Assembly: GCA_021833365.1 (NCBI GenBank) | Contig: JAKBFV010000011.1 | Coordinates: 1 to 47,158 of the forward strand | Direction: 5' to 3' | From: Pseudomonadota bacterium | Lineage (GTDB): Bacteria > Pseudomonadota > Gammaproteobacteria > Pseudomonadales > Moraxellaceae | DNA: 47,158 nucleotides | Part shown: positions 46,055 to 47,158 of the stretch, one piece after another | Layout: each line of letters starts with the position of its first letter | How positions within the stretch are numbered: position 1 is the first letter of the stretch | Made by a program: the position numbers and the translations under genes | The notes under the pieces: generated by a model | What the model was told of the DNA's origin: nothing | What the model saw: only the letters and a program-made list of their open reading frames with translations | Databases searched by the model: none

Positions 46055-47158
46055 ATGGAACAGGTCGACATGTTCCGACTCGTCACCGAGCCATCTCCGA
46101 TGGCGATCTATATCACCAGTGGTATCGTGCCAAAAACAGTTGAGCATCATCACTTATTGCGCGCCATGGATGCCCTGGTCGATCAGCATGAGGCTGTCGA
46201 CAGGATCGTAACGGGATTGCTGCGGCCCCTACTGGATCAAGATCTGGCTGTGGTGTTCTATGACATGACGACCATCCGCGCAGAAGGGCTGTCGACACAG
46301 GCCGGTGATGTACGGCAGTTCGGCATGGCCAAAGAAGGCGTCATTGCCCGCCAGTTCATGCTCGGCGTGGTACAGACCGCCGAGGGGATACCGCTCTACC
46401 ACGAGGTGTTCGACGGCAACACCGCAGAGGTGACAACACTCAAGCCGACGATTGAAAAAGTGGTGCAACGCTTCCCGATCCAGCGCGTTATCGTGGTCGC
46501 CGACCGCGGCCTGCTGTCCACCGATAACCTCGCCGAGTTGCAGTCCATCCCGCTGCCATATGGCGGCACGCTGGAGTTTATCCTGGCCGTACCCGGGCGT
46601 CGCTACAGTGAGTTCGTCGAGCTGCTGCAGCCGCTGCAGCAAACGCTCAACCCAGACTGCGCTGACGAGGCATTGGGGGAGGTACCCTGGCAGGGCTTGC
46701 GTCTGGTTGTCGCCCATGATGCGCAGGCAGCCGCCGATCAATCTGCCGCGCGCGATAAGCTCATTGCCACCTTGGAGCAGCAGGCCGAACAGTGGACAGG
46801 CAAGCTGGATGCACAAGATGCCGGGCAGCGTGCTCGCGGACGCAAGCTCTCCGATGGCGGTGCCCGTGCGCGGTTTTACCATGCGGTTTGCGAGGCCCAT
46901 CTGGCGCGCATCATCCGCGTCGACCTCAAGAGCGAAATGTTCACCTACAGCGTCGACGAACGCGCTCTGGCCCATGCCCGCCTGATGGATGGCAAGCTCC
47001 TGCTCGTCACCAATGCCCGCGACCTGACGCCTAGCGACGTCGTGGGTCGCTACAAATCGCTGGCTGACATCGAACGCGGCTTTCGTGTGCTCAAGTCCGA
47101 AATCGAGATCGGGCCAGTGTACCACCGCCTGCCAGAGCGCATTCGCGCGCATGCCACC
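46055..47158 (+). CDS. IS1634-family transposase, cut by the right edge and probably 5'-truncated
   Basis: 368 codons visible. The DDE signature of the IS4 superfamily, IS1634 family, is clear: first Asp in AVVFYDMTTIRAEG, second in RVIVVADRGLLSTDNLAEL, and the Glu in KSLADIERGFRVLKSEIEIG. FGMAKEGVIARQFMLGVVQT and EFILAVPGRRYSEF are also typical. Family members are about 550-600 residues and have 150 or more residues before the HHLLRAMDALVDQ region; here an in-frame TAG lies three codons before the ATG and those residues are absent. It is therefore probably a decayed copy. Confidence 0.85.
   Translation, partial: MEQVDMFRLVTEPSPMAIYITSGIVPKTVEHHHLLRAMDALVDQHEAVDRIVTGLLRPLLDQDLAVVFYDMTTIRAEGLSTQAGDVRQFGMAKEGVIARQFMLGVVQTAEGIPLYHEVFDGNTAEVTTLKPTIEKVVQRFPIQRVIVVADRGLLSTDNLAELQSIPLPYGGTLEFILAVPGRRYSEFVELLQPLQQTLNPDCADEALGEVPWQGLRLVVAHDAQAAADQSAARDKLIATLEQQAEQWTGKLDAQDAGQRARGRKLSDGGARARFYHAVCEAHLARIIRVDLKSEMFTYSVDERALAHARLMDGKLLLVTNARDLTPSDVVGRYKSLADIERGFRVLKSEIEIGPVYHRLPERIRAHAT

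Noticed and set aside
46229..47152. 307-residue open frame on the minus strand
   Set aside because: It is the antisense of the IS1634 transposase, whose catalytic motifs are clear on the plus strand.

Overview
The window looks like a chromosomal segment of a GC-rich, flagellated gammaproteobacterium. Gene order supports this. A gacS/barA - cysM - rlmD - relA - mazG block, a trxB - aat - bpt - ubiG - mupP - yciK block and an rnm - yciO - trpS - scpA - scpB - rluB block all resemble arrangements known from Pseudomonas and relatives. I cannot name the genus. No rRNA gene, tRNA gene or CRISPR array was seen.

Layout. 1-3.0 kb: a 3'-cut motA and a two-component pair (OmpR-type regulator and HAMP histidine kinase). 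3.1-11.3 kb: a tightly packed leftward operon cysM, PolB-type 3'-5' exonuclease, rlmD, relA, mazG, moaA, moeA, mostly with overlapping start and stop codons. 11.4-14.0 kb: the divergent hybrid kinase BarA/GacS. 14.2-17.8 kb: ftsK and an alanine dehydrogenase gene, leftward. 17.9-23.5 kb: a rightward series trxB, aat, bpt (both N-end-rule aminoacyl transferases), ubiG, mupP-like, yciK-like and a GGDEF diguanylate cyclase. 23.5-28.7 kb: leftward rluB, scpB, scpA, trpS, yciO, rnm. 28.7-31.9 kb: rightward yciB, yciI, a small anchored protein and mnmC.

31.9-36.9 kb is the accessory part. It holds a large Gln-rich coiled-coil protein and, upstream on the same strand, a small protein made of three perfect 35-residue CCCH zinc-binding repeats. 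Next comes an AT-rich gene-poor stretch with a perfect DnaA box, the tail of an IS630-type transposase, a higBA toxin-antitoxin pair with a palindromic operator, and a merA (mercuric reductase) fragment joined to the end of the higBA segment. A small NfeD-like OB-fold gene follows, with a CRP/FNR-type palindrome upstream. Together these read as the scar of past mobile-element traffic.

37.1-39.7 kb: cysG (sirohaem synthesis) and serS, leftward. 39.9-45.5 kb: a leftward operon of four exported proteins of 730, 459, 241 and 429 residues. They share only a short motif just after the signal peptide (roughly I-[SD]-D-x-x-[LM]-[AS]-x-x-x-G-Q). This recalls the Acinetobacter Fil / DUF6160-type surface proteins and is the best candidate here for a little-described system. 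The window ends in an IS1634-family transposase gene that appears to lack its 5' third and runs off the right edge.

How the parts connect: housekeeping functions dominate (stringent response, NTP clean-up, molybdopterin and sirohaem cofactors, chromosome segregation by FtsK and ScpAB, tRNA charging and modification, N-end rule). Signalling modules (BarA/GacS, an OmpR-type pair, a diguanylate cyclase) would fit control of motility and surface-attachment functions such as the four-protein exported operon. That link is inference.
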